This document shows, in pieces, positions 24,500 through 34,263 of a stretch of DNA of 39,660 bases. This DNA comes from a virus: the IMG/VR virus record IMGVR_UViG_3300027985_000717, positions 1-39,660 of that record. One strand, written 5' to 3'. The notes under the pieces are model-generated. The model saw only the letters and a list, made by a program, of their open reading frames with translations, was not told the DNA's origin and did not search any database. Numbering within the stretch: position 1 is the first letter of the stretch; each line of letters starts with the position of its first letter. The position numbers and the translations under genes are program-made.

Positions 24500-24514
24500 G
24501 TAATTTATAATTAT
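24500..24514 (+). promoter_or_regulatory. TAATTTATAAT motif, copy 10
   Basis: GTAATTTATAATTAT directly after the last stem of the non-coding region and 24 bases before the next ATG. The core is intact; the preceding base is G instead of T. Confidence 0.62.
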
Positions 24515-24538
24515 TCTAAAAAAGGATGGTAATTTCAC

Positions 24539-25024
24539 ATGAAAAAATCAGATTTGATAAAATTTTATAAACTTCTTTTAGAGTTAAAATCAAACAAAAC
24601 ATTTAATATTAAATTTGTCTATGCTATACAACGTAATTTACTAGCAATTCAACCAGAAATTAATTTATTAATTGAGATAGAAAAAACATTGGTTAATGAC
24701 AGAGTTGTAGAATTTGAAAATAAACGTTTAGAAGTAGCTAAAGAATATGCTATAAAAGATGAAAATGGAAATATTGTTTATAATCAAGATGAAAATTCTT
24801 TTAATATTAATAATATCAATGAGTTTAATGAAAAAATAAATGAACTATCTAAAGATTATGGTGAAGACTTAATTGAACATGATAATAAAAGAAAAGAATA
24901 TGAAGATATTTTGCAAGAAGAAATTCAAATTAATTTCTATAAAGTAGATTTTGAACAATTACCTGATTTTGGTATCTCAGCAGAAGATTTAAATACTTTA
25001 AGTGAAATGATTAATTTTATATAA
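24539..25024 (+). CDS. DUF1617-like phage tail-region protein
   Basis: 161 aa, ATG after AAAGGATGG. Begins with a helix-rich stretch (DLIKFYKLLLELKSNKTFNIKFVYAIQRNLLAI), has a central KDENGNIVY turn, and ends in a helical segment with ISAEDLNTLSEMINFI. This layout matches the DUF1617 phage proteins found near tape measure genes in Firmicute siphophages. Precise role unknown. A terminator separates it from the tape measure. Confidence 0.6.
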   Translation: MKKSDLIKFYKLLLELKSNKTFNIKFVYAIQRNLLAIQPEINLLIEIEKTLVNDRVVEFENKRLEVAKEYAIKDENGNIVYNQDENSFNINNINEFNEKINELSKDYGEDLIEHDNKRKEYEDILQEEIQINFYKVDFEQLPDFGISAEDLNTLSEMINFI

Positions 25025-25046
25025 AAAATATAGTTTAAACAATACA

Positions 25047-25077
25047 AGAAGGTTAGGTCTGCCCTACCTTCTTTTTT
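25047..25077 (+). terminator. Rho-independent terminator before the tape measure gene
   Basis: AGAAGG-(T)-TAGG pairs with CCTA-CCTTCT around TCTGC, then TTTTTT. A strong terminator, yet no motif copy is visible between it and the tape measure ATG, so expression of that gene must rely on readthrough or an unseen promoter. Confidence 0.8.
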
Positions 25078-25109
25078 AATGTGAAAAATTAAAAGGAAGG
25101 TGAATAAAA

Positions 25110-28100
25110 ATGGCAGATAAAGGTTTGCAAATAAGAGCTACGGTAAATACACCTGAAAATGCTAAAAGTATTGACGAGCAAATAATAGCTTTATCTAATA
25201 AAATTAAAAGTAAAATAAGTGTAAAATTAAATATTGATTCAAAAGATATTTCTTTTTTAACTACAGAAGTTAATAAATTAAAAAACCAAGTTTCTAAATC
25301 ATTAAATGTTGAGATGAACACAATGTCGGTTAATTCAAATTTAAATAAAGTGTCACAAAAATTTGAAGCTATTGCAGGTCAATCACAAAAAATGACGGAG
25401 GAAATAACTGAATTCACTAATTCCGCTGGTCAAACAGTAAAAATTATTGATAAATTAGATACTGAAACTGGAAATGTTTCAAAGACCCTAACAACTGTTT
25501 CTGATAATTTTGAAAAGGCTAGAAAAGAAGCTGAAAAATTAGCTGAAGCTATGGCTAAAGTTAGAGAAAAATCTGAATTAAGTGCTACTAAAAGAGAATC
25601 TAATGTACAATTGGCAAATGCAAATGCTACTAATAAAGCTTTAGATGAACAATATAAAAAACGTCAAGATTATGTCGCCTTTTGGGAAAAGGCTTTAAAA
25701 TCACAAGATATAAAAGCCGAAGCAAATTCTTTAAAAGAACAACAGAGGGCAAATAATTATATAACATGGTGGGAACGTGCTTTAAAACAAAGAGAAATTA
25801 AAGAAGAATCTTTATCATTAAAACAATCTAATTTAAATACTCAAAATCAATCTAAAATGTGGACAGAACGTAGCAAGGAAGCGGTTAAAGGACTAACTCA
25901 AGAAAATACTGAATTGAAAAAAATGAGAACGTATTATATTGAACTAGAAAAAAGTGCAAATAAATTAGTTAATTTACAAAGAACTATGTTTGGTACTGAT
26001 GGAATAAAGGGCGAAATTGATTTATTTAAAACTCAACATAAGTCAACTTATAATAAAAACAAAGCCGCATTTGACGAATTTGAAAAAGGTTTAAGAGGAT
26101 TGAGCATGAATTCTGATGACCTTGACAACAAAATGAAAAAAGCTACTATTACCATGTCTTTATTCAAGCAACAAGCAAAACAAAGTAGCAATGTTTTATC
26201 CAATGCTTTAGTTAATGCAGGAAAATTCTTGCGTTTTTATTTAGTTGGTGGTGCTTTAGTTTCGGTTGTAAATGTATTTAGAAATGGAATTGAAAATGTA
26301 AAAGACCTTGATGAAGCAATTACAAATATGAGCATAACAATGAATTTAACAACTTCAGATTTTGATAAGATGACGAGTTCTGCTCAAAAATTAGCTAAAG
26401 AATTAGGTTCATCAGTAAAAGACGTTCTACAAGCAGCAAAAACATTTGCAAATATGAATGAGTCTATTGATGCTATATTAGAAAAAACTAGAGCTAATAT
26501 AATGCTAAGTAATTTATCTGGCAGTGGAATTGAACAAACAACAGATTCTATGCAAGGTATAAAAGAACAATTTGAATTACTTGAAAAAGACTCAATGAGA
26601 ATAGCTGATACATTAACATTCATTAGTGCTAACTTGGCTATGGATTTTTCCAAAGGTATAAATGAAATTACAGATGGTATTAAAGTTTCTGGTAGTATGG
26701 CTAGAGAAGCAGGATTTGAATTAGAAAGATATGAATCAGTGATTGGTTCGGTTATTGAACGTACTAGGTTGGGAGGGTCAACTGTATCAAATGCAGCAAA
26801 AACTATTTTTGCTAGATTAGGTAGAGTTAATGACCCAGATTTAGCAAGTGATGAAGATATTTCTAAAACTGAAGAAGCTTATAGGTCTATAGGAATAGCG
26901 TTGAGAGACGTAAATGGACAATTTAGAGAAATACCAAAAGTTTTAGATGAGTTGAATGACAAATGGACAACATTAACCAGTACACAAAAATCATATATCG
27001 CCGAACAATCTGCGGGAGTAAGGCAAAAAAATATTTTTATAAATATGGTAGAATCTTGGACTAGAAGCACAGAACTATACACGCAAGCGTTGGATGCAAA
27101 TGGATTTGCTACTGAACGTAATACTATATTTATGGAGTCAATACAGGGTAGGATAAAACAGTTTACTGCTACCTCAGAAATATTTTGGCAAGATTTTATT
27201 TCGACCGATTTAATAAAAAACTTCATCAGTGCATTAGATGGATTAGTGGGTATAATTGATACATTAGTTAATAATTCTTTTACTTCTTTTATATTAACAA
27301 TAGGACTAACAACCACTGCGTTTCATTTTTTAAGTATAGGTCTAACCGCTTTAAAGGGGAGTTATATAGCAACATCGATAGGTGTTTTTGCATTAGATGT
27401 TGCAGAAAAGGGTTTAATTACAACTACAAAAGCATTAACGACTAGTTTACTTACTTCTCCTTTATTTTGGGTTACAGGTGCTACTGCTATCATATATGGA
27501 ATTGTAACAGCAGTAGATTATTTAAATAAATCATTTGAAAGACAGAAAACTTTAGTTGATGAATTGACTACAGAATACACAGATTTAGATAATCAATTAA
27601 ATGAATTAAAGGGAATAGAAAATCGAACAGAAGCTCAAGAATTATATTTGCAATTATTAGAAAAAGAATTAAAAACAAAGCAACAAATTTTAGCAATTGA
27701 AAAACAAAAACTTTTTGACAAAGAATTTTATGACAGGAAACTTTTCGATACTGATAAAGTTGTTTCTGAGGCTACAAAACCTTTAGGTGAATTTTCCGCA
27801 GAGCGTAATCGTTATTTGTATGCAACTGTTGAAGGCGGGAAAAATTTAAACTTATATGAGCAAACTGCAAATCGAATTAATTTATTAATTGATTTGCAAA
27901 AAAAGTATAATGATTTAGTAAAAAAATCTCAAATAGCAGAATTAAACGAAGAAGAAGCTAAAAGCTTTGAAGAATATGAAAATGCAATTAATTTGTTAGA
28001 AAATGCATTATCTAAAACTTCAATAAAAATTAAAGATTATAAAAATGATAATGTTGAGGTTGGAGTTTCAATAATTAACTTAGAAAAAAACATAGATTTA

Positions 28101-30440
28101 TTGTTAAATATTATTGAAGATGTACCCAAAAAAAGTTCACTGTCTAAATTAGCTCAGCAAGAATTAATTTCTTTAGACTCGTTAAATGAAGAATATGAAA
28201 AATCAACTAAGGCAGCAGAGGAATATTCTAAAGCTATTGATACTATGCAATCATCTGTTTCAGAGATAAATTCAGTCATTGATAATATGAATGAAGGTAC
28301 TGAATTATCTGGGAATCAAATTATTGATTTAATTCAAAAGTATCCTGAATTAATATCATCTTTAGAAAGAACTAAGAATGGATATAAAATTAACACAGAT
28401 GCTTTAAAACAATTAAGAATTGCCCAAATAGATGAATTAAATATCGCTAAACAAGCAGCAATTGATAAAAAAGTAGCTGTATTAGAAAGTATATCTAAGA
28501 TTGTAGAAGGTTATGGAATACAAATAAGGGCTATTAATTCTTTAGCAGATGCTGAATCTCAATTGTCAAAAAGTAAAATTGGCTTATATGGGTTAGATGT
28601 AAAAGATTTCAATTTAGAGGAAGGTTTATATCAAGAAAAGTCTTTAACTGAATATTGGGGTTTATCAGATGTTGGCAAAGAAACTTTATTGACAAAGGTT
28701 AATATTGCAAAAACTACTTTGGAGATAGGAAAACTTAAAGATGAGGCTAAAGCTTTAGCTAATATAACTTCAGATCCTAATTTCTTTACAACTTTTGATG
28801 AACCGAAAGACAACACAAAAGAGAAAAAACAACTTTCTCAATATTTCAATCAACTTGAAGAAATTGCACGTTTGGAGAACGAACTTTCAGTAATTCGTTC
28901 TAAATCTGAACTTAATGGAACAAGTTCTTCAAAAGAGCAATTAGCATTAATCGATAAAATTCAAGATAAAATGCATCAATTAAATAATGCTAGGCGAAAA
29001 GAAAAAGACTCAATTGAAAGGCAACTTAAAACTTTATCTCCTGCTTCTGAAAAATATGTTGAGTTAAAAGAAAGATTATCTGATTTAAACAAAGAGATTG
29101 AATCCGCATCGTTATCTTGGTTAGACTATGAAAAACAACAAAAAGACTTGATTAAGACGGCAGAAGAGGTAAAGCAAGAAGCATTTATAAAGATTGAAGA
29201 ATTAGTAAAAAAAGCCATTGAAGATAGAAACGAACTTGAACGTAATGCACTTGATGATAAACTTGAACGTGATAAAGAAGATATTGAGTCTGAAAAGAAA
29301 AAATATGAATCTAGATATAATGTGGTTAAAAATGCACTTCAGCGAGAAAAAGAATTAATTGATAAAAACTTTGATGAAGCTAAATATAAAAAAGAGTTAG
29401 ATGATAAAAATAAAGAACTGATAAAACTACAATTATCTTATGATAAAATAGCTTTAGCTAATGGAGGTTTAATTCTTAAAGACAAGATAAAATTAGAAGA
29501 AGAAATAGCTGAAAAACGTGAAGAAATAGCTGAATTTATTAAAGAGCATGAAATTTCAGTTCAAAAAGACGGTTTAGATGAACAATTGAGGATACTTGAA
29601 GATGAAAAGGATAGAGAAGAGAGAATAAGGGAAAACAAATTAGATAAGTTAGAGCGTGATTATAAAGCTGCATATTCTAAACTTGAAAAAGACACAGAAG
29701 AATATACAAAATCAATTGCTATTGAAACAACTAATATTTTAATGAGTTCTCAAAGTAATATTCTTAATTTTCTTATCAGTAATCTAAACGACTATAAAAA
29801 TGCTGGGGCTTCCCAAGCACAAGCATATATAAATGGATACAAAGAAGTTCTTAATAACGCTGGTATTTCTAATTCATCTAATTTATACGCTAATGATAAA
29901 ACTAAAGTTTCTAAATTAGTATATGATAGTGTCGCTGAAATTGTAAACCAAAAGGGTATTTATGTATCGGCTAAATCTAATAACGATAAACAAACAATGG
30001 ATAAAGCAGTTAACACCGCAAAACCATTATATAATAATTTATCTAGCGATATGGCTAAATCTTTAAGTGCAATGGGTTTAGCTGATGCACAGAATTTTTT
30101 AAGAGGGCTAGTTAGTTATGATACAGGTGGAGTAATTGTAAACGCACATGAAAAAGAAAGAGTTCTTACCCCAAAACAAAATATTAATTTTGAAAAACTT
30201 ATTAATTTACTTGACAGCAAATGGATTAATCCAATTCTCCCTAATTTTCAAAGTTATTTGCCAAAAATAATTCCTAACAATAGTACCGCAGTTGGTGGAA
30301 ATATTACTGTAGGTAAAATTGAGGTATCTGTAAAAGAATTGATAAAAGATTCTGATTTTGTTGGCTTAGCTAACAAGATAGAAGAAAAATTACTCGGAAT
30401 TAATAAATTTAGAACTCCTTCTATGGTTCAAAGATATTAG
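25110..30440 (+). CDS. Tail tape measure protein
   Basis: 1776 aa, ATG after AAAAGGAAGGTGA; the longest gene here, as expected. It sets tail length and helps DNA entry. Order of parts: a charged coiled-coil N-terminus (about 1-370); the conserved phage tape measure domain (about 375-700: ENVKDLDEAITNMSITMNLT, SAQKLAKELGSSVKDVLQAAKTFA, IGSVIERTRLGGSTVSNAAKTIFARLG); hydrophobic segments around 720-815 that may insert in the membrane (SFILTIGLTTTAFHFL, SPLFWVTGATAIIYGIV); long coiled coils to about 1550; and a C-terminal part with SYDTGGVIVNAHEKERVL. At roughly 1.5 angstroms per residue the tail would be near 0.25 micrometre. No peptidase domain seen. Confidence 0.93.
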   Translation: MADKGLQIRATVNTPENAKSIDEQIIALSNKIKSKISVKLNIDSKDISFLTTEVNKLKNQVSKSLNVEMNTMSVNSNLNKVSQKFEAIAGQSQKMTEEITEFTNSAGQTVKIIDKLDTETGNVSKTLTTVSDNFEKARKEAEKLAEAMAKVREKSELSATKRESNVQLANANATNKALDEQYKKRQDYVAFWEKALKSQDIKAEANSLKEQQRANNYITWWERALKQREIKEESLSLKQSNLNTQNQSKMWTERSKEAVKGLTQENTELKKMRTYYIELEKSANKLVNLQRTMFGTDGIKGEIDLFKTQHKSTYNKNKAAFDEFEKGLRGLSMNSDDLDNKMKKATITMSLFKQQAKQSSNVLSNALVNAGKFLRFYLVGGALVSVVNVFRNGIENVKDLDEAITNMSITMNLTTSDFDKMTSSAQKLAKELGSSVKDVLQAAKTFANMNESIDAILEKTRANIMLSNLSGSGIEQTTDSMQGIKEQFELLEKDSMRIADTLTFISANLAMDFSKGINEITDGIKVSGSMAREAGFELERYESVIGSVIERTRLGGSTVSNAAKTIFARLGRVNDPDLASDEDISKTEEAYRSIGIALRDVNGQFREIPKVLDELNDKWTTLTSTQKSYIAEQSAGVRQKNIFINMVESWTRSTELYTQALDANGFATERNTIFMESIQGRIKQFTATSEIFWQDFISTDLIKNFISALDGLVGIIDTLVNNSFTSFILTIGLTTTAFHFLSIGLTALKGSYIATSIGVFALDVAEKGLITTTKALTTSLLTSPLFWVTGATAIIYGIVTAVDYLNKSFERQKTLVDELTTEYTDLDNQLNELKGIENRTEAQELYLQLLEKELKTKQQILAIEKQKLFDKEFYDRKLFDTDKVVSEATKPLGEFSAERNRYLYATVEGGKNLNLYEQTANRINLLIDLQKKYNDLVKKSQIAELNEEEAKSFEEYENAINLLENALSKTSIKIKDYKNDNVEVGVSIINLEKNIDLLLNIIEDVPKKSSLSKLAQQELISLDSLNEEYEKSTKAAEEYSKAIDTMQSSVSEINSVIDNMNEGTELSGNQIIDLIQKYPELISSLERTKNGYKINTDALKQLRIAQIDELNIAKQAAIDKKVAVLESISKIVEGYGIQIRAINSLADAESQLSKSKIGLYGLDVKDFNLEEGLYQEKSLTEYWGLSDVGKETLLTKVNIAKTTLEIGKLKDEAKALANITSDPNFFTTFDEPKDNTKEKKQLSQYFNQLEEIARLENELSVIRSKSELNGTSSSKEQLALIDKIQDKMHQLNNARRKEKDSIERQLKTLSPASEKYVELKERLSDLNKEIESASLSWLDYEKQQKDLIKTAEEVKQEAFIKIEELVKKAIEDRNELERNALDDKLERDKEDIESEKKKYESRYNVVKNALQREKELIDKNFDEAKYKKELDDKNKELIKLQLSYDKIALANGGLILKDKIKLEEEIAEKREEIAEFIKEHEISVQKDGLDEQLRILEDEKDREERIRENKLDKLERDYKAAYSKLEKDTEEYTKSIAIETTNILMSSQSNILNFLISNLNDYKNAGASQAQAYINGYKEVLNNAGISNSSNLYANDKTKVSKLVYDSVAEIVNQKGIYVSAKSNNDKQTMDKAVNTAKPLYNNLSSDMAKSLSAMGLADAQNFLRGLVSYDTGGVIVNAHEKERVLTPKQNINFEKLINLLDSKWINPILPNFQSYLPKIIPNNSTAVGGNITVGKIEVSVKELIKDSDFVGLANKIEEKLLGINKFRTPSMVQRY

Positions 30441-30446
30441 CTTCAA

Positions 30447-30479
30447 ACAAAAGGTGCTTTATAATGAAGTACCTTTTGT
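30447..30479 (+). other. Hairpin between tape measure and tail-associated protein
   Basis: ACAAAAGGT-G-CTT pairs with AAG-T-ACCTTTTGT (13 pairs, one G-T). The loop and flanks contain TTTATAAT, a partial match to the late motif. No T-run, so a spacer stem or weak terminator. Confidence 0.5.
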
Positions 30480-30505
30480 ATTACTTATAAAAAGGCGGTG
30501 AAATA

Positions 30506-33313
30506 ATGTTAGCAGTTTATAGTTATCAAAATCAAATTGTAGCTCATTTGAGCATGAATGAAGGTAATTTAAATGATAATATGATAAATGGTTTAGCCTA
30601 TGGAATTGAATTAAAACGAAGTTTAGACGATTTAGATAGGTTAAATTTTCGTGTACCAATGTATATTTATGTGGATGGTGTGGAAGAGTTAAATTGGAGA
30701 GTGGATTATCTTAATAATGAAACCAAAATAAGATTGTCATATCAAAATTACGATGAATATTTTCTTATTAAAAATATTGAAGAATTACATGATAATAATG
30801 GATTATTTTATAATGTTGAATGTGTACATTTTTCAGAAATACTAAATAAAAAAGGAATAAATAAATATGTAGAGCTTACTGGAACTGCTTTAGAATTAGT
30901 TACAGAAGTGGTTAGTGGTAGTGGTTGGGAAGTTGGTACTGTCGATGTTTTTGAAAATAATTCAATTGAAAAAATAAGACATTATGAAAAAGATAACTCT
31001 TCCACAATGGAAATGCTATATGACTTACAAGAAATATTTGAAGGATTTTTGATTTTTGATAGCATTAATAAACAAGTTAGTTTTAAAAATAATGTTGGCA
31101 GTAATAATGGTGTTGTTTTTAGATATAAAAAAAATATTGAAAATATTTCAAGAAAATTTAACACTGACAGTATTGTGACAAGATTATATTTAACTGGCGG
31201 AAGTGTAAATGACAATATTATTACCATAGCAAATATCAACCCAACAGGTGCTATGTATATAGATGACTTTAGTTATTTTGAAAATTTATTAACGGAACAA
31301 CAGGTTATAAGTATAAAACAATATAATACTAATATAACAAATATTAATTCTAATATTTCTGGAACATTATTGAGTATACACAATACTACAAACAATAAAA
31401 ATATTGATAAAAATTCACTTGAGACTAAAATCATAGTTAATTCAAGTAAACAACAGTTAAAAAATGAAACAGATTTAAAAATTGTAATAGAAAAAGATTT
31501 AACTGAATTATCTAATTTACAAGCTTTATCTTCGAGTTTAGGTAATGAAATAAGTGTTTTAAATAGTGAAATAAGTGCTTTGAATAATAATATCAGTGGT
31601 TATGATATTACATTATCAAATCTAAATAATAATTTAAACACCTATAAAGAACAAAAAATAAATATTGAGAATAGTTTTGCTGATTCATTTAAAGATTATA
31701 TTAGAGAAGGACATTATAAACATAATTCATATATAGATTCACAAGCCTTATATGATGATGCGGTAGGTATTTTATCTAAAAATTCAAAACCAAAAGTAGA
31801 ATACAATATTAACATAGTTGATTTATCGGTTCTCACTGGATATGAATTGGAAAAATTTGATTTAGGAGATATTGTTGGAGTAATAGACGAAAAATTAAGG
31901 ATAGGCATTGAGTCACCTGAACCAGTAAGGATACGAGAAGTAGTAAAAAATATAAGTGACCCAAGAAAAAACAGTGTAGTTATTTCTACTTTTAGAGGTA
32001 AATTTGATGATGAATATAATAGAATTGTAAAATCAGCAGAAGTAGTTAAAAATCAAAAAGATTATTATGAACGAGCATTAATTGGTTTAGACGCAAATGG
32101 TAGACCAAAATTTGATATTTTACAAGCAACTTTTGATAATAATAAATTTACAGTAGTTAATGGAACTAATAATACAGTTACATTTAATGATTACGGAGTT
32201 ACAGCAAAAGACAATATTGATAGTAATAAATTTACTAGGATGAATTCTGGTGGTATTTTTGTGACAGAAGATGGAGGATTGTCTTATGAAGTTGGATTAT
32301 CCTCAAAAGGTATATCTGCTACTATGATTACCTCTGGTGTATTAAATACAAAAGTACTACAAATATGGAATTCAGAGCAACCAAAATTCTTTTGGGATGA
32401 AAAGGGGTTATTCTCTTTCGGTGATAATGATGACCAGTGGTTAAGGTTAAATTACAAAGGTTTATATGGAACTACTAAGACTGGAGTAATTAAAACCTCA
32501 ATTAATGAGTCAGATTTTAACTTAATCTTAAATTGGGATAAGTTACAAATAACTAGAAGTGACAATAAAGTAAGAAATATTTTCAGTGTAACAGATGGTA
32601 TTAAAATACAAGCAGGAGATGGTAGTGGAACTGTTTGGACTGATAAGTTTTATGCTGATAGCAATGGTGTTTTAAATGCTGAAGAACTTGTAACTAATAA
32701 ACTTAAAATTAAAAATGGAGCAGATACGTTAATTGATGCGGACACTTTAACTATTGATTTTAGTAAATTTACTACAAAACTAGGTCAGATAACTACTGCT
32801 AATATAGAAAATTTGATTGTTGGTACTAATGTAACAATGGGTGCTAATGCCACTATTAGTTGGAGTAATGTAACTAATCAACCATCTATACCTGTGTTGC
32901 CAAGTTATATAAATTCTACATATATAGGGGCAACAACTATTTATAGTCCTAGTATTGTTGGAGGTAGCATAACTTCTAATACTACAATTAATGTAGGTAC
33001 TGATGCTATAATTGGTAATAATTTATACATTGGGAACACAAGTGAGACAGTACCTACCTCTAAGTCTATATTATTTAATTCAAAAAATGGAGTTAATTGT
33101 GGAGTACATCAACTTTCGGGAGATGGTTCTTTAGATTTAGATAGTTTTGCCAGTATATTCATTACTACTCCAACAGATGATACAAGTCATTTTATTCAAT
33201 TAATATCAGGAAAGGTAATGTTACCAGAAAATACATATTGCGGGGGCAGTGGCTCTGATTATTTGGTTGCAAGAATGACTGATCTTCAAAATGTTGTATT
33301 AAGATTCGCTTAA
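30506..33313 (+). CDS. Tail-associated (Tal/spike-like) protein
   Basis: 935 aa, ATG after AAGGCGGTGA. The N-terminal about 250 residues follow the prophage tail protein (Gp44/Tal hub) pattern: paired beta domains such as NFRVPMYIYVDGVEELNWRVDY, then IFEGFLIFDSINKQVSF and DSIVTRLYLTGG. Residues about 260-390 are a coiled coil (SSLGNEISVLNSEISALNNN). The C-terminal half is beta-rich and repetitive, including LSSKGISATMITSGVLNTKVLQIWN, seen in phage tail-tip proteins, and ends as a probable receptor-binding or spike part. No lysozyme or peptidase motif was recognised. Ends convergently with the - strand gene, overlapping it by 15 bases. Confidence 0.78.
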   Translation: MLAVYSYQNQIVAHLSMNEGNLNDNMINGLAYGIELKRSLDDLDRLNFRVPMYIYVDGVEELNWRVDYLNNETKIRLSYQNYDEYFLIKNIEELHDNNGLFYNVECVHFSEILNKKGINKYVELTGTALELVTEVVSGSGWEVGTVDVFENNSIEKIRHYEKDNSSTMEMLYDLQEIFEGFLIFDSINKQVSFKNNVGSNNGVVFRYKKNIENISRKFNTDSIVTRLYLTGGSVNDNIITIANINPTGAMYIDDFSYFENLLTEQQVISIKQYNTNITNINSNISGTLLSIHNTTNNKNIDKNSLETKIIVNSSKQQLKNETDLKIVIEKDLTELSNLQALSSSLGNEISVLNSEISALNNNISGYDITLSNLNNNLNTYKEQKINIENSFADSFKDYIREGHYKHNSYIDSQALYDDAVGILSKNSKPKVEYNINIVDLSVLTGYELEKFDLGDIVGVIDEKLRIGIESPEPVRIREVVKNISDPRKNSVVISTFRGKFDDEYNRIVKSAEVVKNQKDYYERALIGLDANGRPKFDILQATFDNNKFTVVNGTNNTVTFNDYGVTAKDNIDSNKFTRMNSGGIFVTEDGGLSYEVGLSSKGISATMITSGVLNTKVLQIWNSEQPKFFWDEKGLFSFGDNDDQWLRLNYKGLYGTTKTGVIKTSINESDFNLILNWDKLQITRSDNKVRNIFSVTDGIKIQAGDGSGTVWTDKFYADSNGVLNAEELVTNKLKIKNGADTLIDADTLTIDFSKFTTKLGQITTANIENLIVGTNVTMGANATISWSNVTNQPSIPVLPSYINSTYIGATTIYSPSIVGGSITSNTTINVGTDAIIGNNLYIGNTSETVPTSKSILFNSKNGVNCGVHQLSGDGSLDLDSFASIFITTPTDDTSHFIQLISGKVMLPENTYCGGSGSDYLVARMTDLQNVVLRFA

Positions 33314-33970
33314 ATAACTTATAGCTTCATTATACTCAGTATAGTTTATAAAATAATTTTCATTAAAATAATGTAATTTTATATTAATTGAGTTTTTTGA
33401 ATTACCAATTTGAAATAATATGGCAGATTCAGTTTTTATATTCCATGATATTAAATATTTCTTTTTTCCATCCATTAAATAATTTTGAACATTTTCAATA
33501 GTTAAATATAGTTCTTCATTTATTAGAACTGGATTTAAATCTATTTTTTTCGTTGAACGTTCAGTTTGAAAGTTTTCATCTTCACTCACAGGAGTTGGAA
33601 TAACAGTAGACACATTTACATCATCTTTAGTTTTATCTTTTTGTTCATCATGCAAAACCTCATTATTATTAACATTCTCTTTTTGACTATCCCAACTTTT
33701 TAAATCTACCCTTTTAGCTTCACCATCCCATTCTATAGGAATATTAAGTGTTTCACAAAATAGTCTCAGTGGAATATAGGTAGTACCTCCATAGGTGAAT
33801 AGCGGGGTTTTTTTACTTTCTATCAACTCGTTATTTACATATATAGGGTAATCAATTTTATAGCATATATATTCTTCAATAACTGCTTTTATTGGTAATC
33901 CCCCAAAAACTACACCGCCTATTATTACGCCGATAATTAATTGTTTATATTTCTTTAATTGTTTTAACAT
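33299..33970 (-). CDS. Exported stalk-domain protein (copper amine oxidase N-terminal type)
   Basis: 223 aa on the opposite strand. The N-terminus has a basic start and a hydrophobic segment (LIIGVIIGGVVFGGL, about 15-30), a membrane anchor or uncleaved signal. Residues about 40-95 match the stalk domain: IYVNNELI...TPLFTYGGTTYIPLRLFCETLNI, then WDGEAKRVDL. This domain is common on secreted clostridial and Paenibacillus proteins. A Ser/Thr/Glu linker and a second, divergent stalk-like repeat follow. AAGGAG lies before the ATG. The near-perfect sigma-A promoter at 34031-34059 suggests expression in the lysogen, so it is a likely moron altering the host surface. Its 3' end overlaps the tail-associated gene tail-to-tail. 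Confidence 0.78.
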   Translation of the reverse strand: MLKQLKKYKQLIIGVIIGGVVFGGLPIKAVIEEYICYKIDYPIYVNNELIESKKTPLFTYGGTTYIPLRLFCETLNIPIEWDGEAKRVDLKSWDSQKENVNNNEVLHDEQKDKTKDDVNVSTVIPTPVSEDENFQTERSTKKIDLNPVLINEELYLTIENVQNYLMDGKKKYLISWNIKTESAILFQIGNSKNSINIKLHYFNENYFINYTEYNEAISYLSES

Positions 33971-34030
33971 AAATTTTCACTCCTTAATATAATTGTAAAT
34001 TATTATTATAACTACAATATTTATATTATA

Positions 34031-34059
34031 ATTATAATACCATTGTATTATTTTGTCAA
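34031..34059 (-). promoter_or_regulatory. Consensus sigma-A promoter for the stalk-domain gene
   Basis: On the - strand: TTGACA (34054-34059), exactly 17 bases, TATAAT (34031-34036). A perfect consensus. Its -35 lies inside the left arm of a 15-bp inverted repeat. Confidence 0.8.
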
Positions 34060-34108
34060 CAAGTATACTATTATTTTATAATTATTTTTAATTTACTTGT
34101 TGACAAAA
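34051..34108. promoter_or_regulatory. Inverted-repeat operator spanning two divergent -35 boxes
   Basis: TTTTGTCAACAAGTA (34051-34065) and its exact reverse complement TACTTGTTGACAAAA (34094-34108), 28 bases apart. Each arm contains a near-palindrome TTGT-NN-ACAA that includes the -35 of one of two divergent promoters. A third promoter at 34161 has the similar GTGTTGACAA. This is how a repressor would control both directions; the XRE protein at 35237 is the obvious candidate. Confidence 0.6.
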
Positions 34109-34128
34109 TAAAATATTTATGATATGCT
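34100..34128 (+). promoter_or_regulatory. Sigma-A promoter, rightward, distal
   Basis: TTGACA (34100-34105), 17 bases, TATGCT (34123-34128). Shares the right arm of the inverted repeat. Directed at the HTH/nuclease gene. Confidence 0.62.
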
Positions 34129-34132
34129 TAAA

Positions 34133-34147
34133 TTAATTTATAATTAT
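34133..34147 (+). promoter_or_regulatory. TAATTTATAAT motif, copy 11
   Basis: TTAATTTATAATTAT placed between the two rightward sigma-A promoters. The gene at 34264 therefore has two host-type and two phage-type elements upstream. Confidence 0.62.
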
Positions 34148-34160
34148 TTTTTAAAAAGTG

Positions 34161-34189
34161 TTGACAATTCATTTTCTACATATTATAAT
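34161..34189 (+). promoter_or_regulatory. Consensus sigma-A promoter, rightward, proximal
   Basis: TTGACA (34161-34166), 17 bases, TATAAT (34184-34189): perfect consensus. Transcription would begin near 34196, about 70 bases before the gene. Confidence 0.8.
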
Positions 34190-34235
34190 TGAAATAGAAT
34201 TGTGGATATTATTTTTTTATATTCATAAGTTACTA

Positions 34236-34250
34236 TTAATTTATAATTAG
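34236..34250 (+). promoter_or_regulatory. TAATTTATAAT motif, copy 12
   Basis: TTAATTTATAATTAG runs directly into the ribosome binding site GGAAGGA, 13 bases before the ATG. If it is a promoter, the start site must lie within or just after the motif, leaving an almost leaderless message. Confidence 0.62.
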
Positions 34251-34263
34251 GAAGGATAATGAT

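Noticed and set aside
26879-27316. 145-aa - strand frame inside the tape measure gene
   Set aside because: Shadow of a well-supported coding frame; no ribosome binding site, promoter or recognisable domain.
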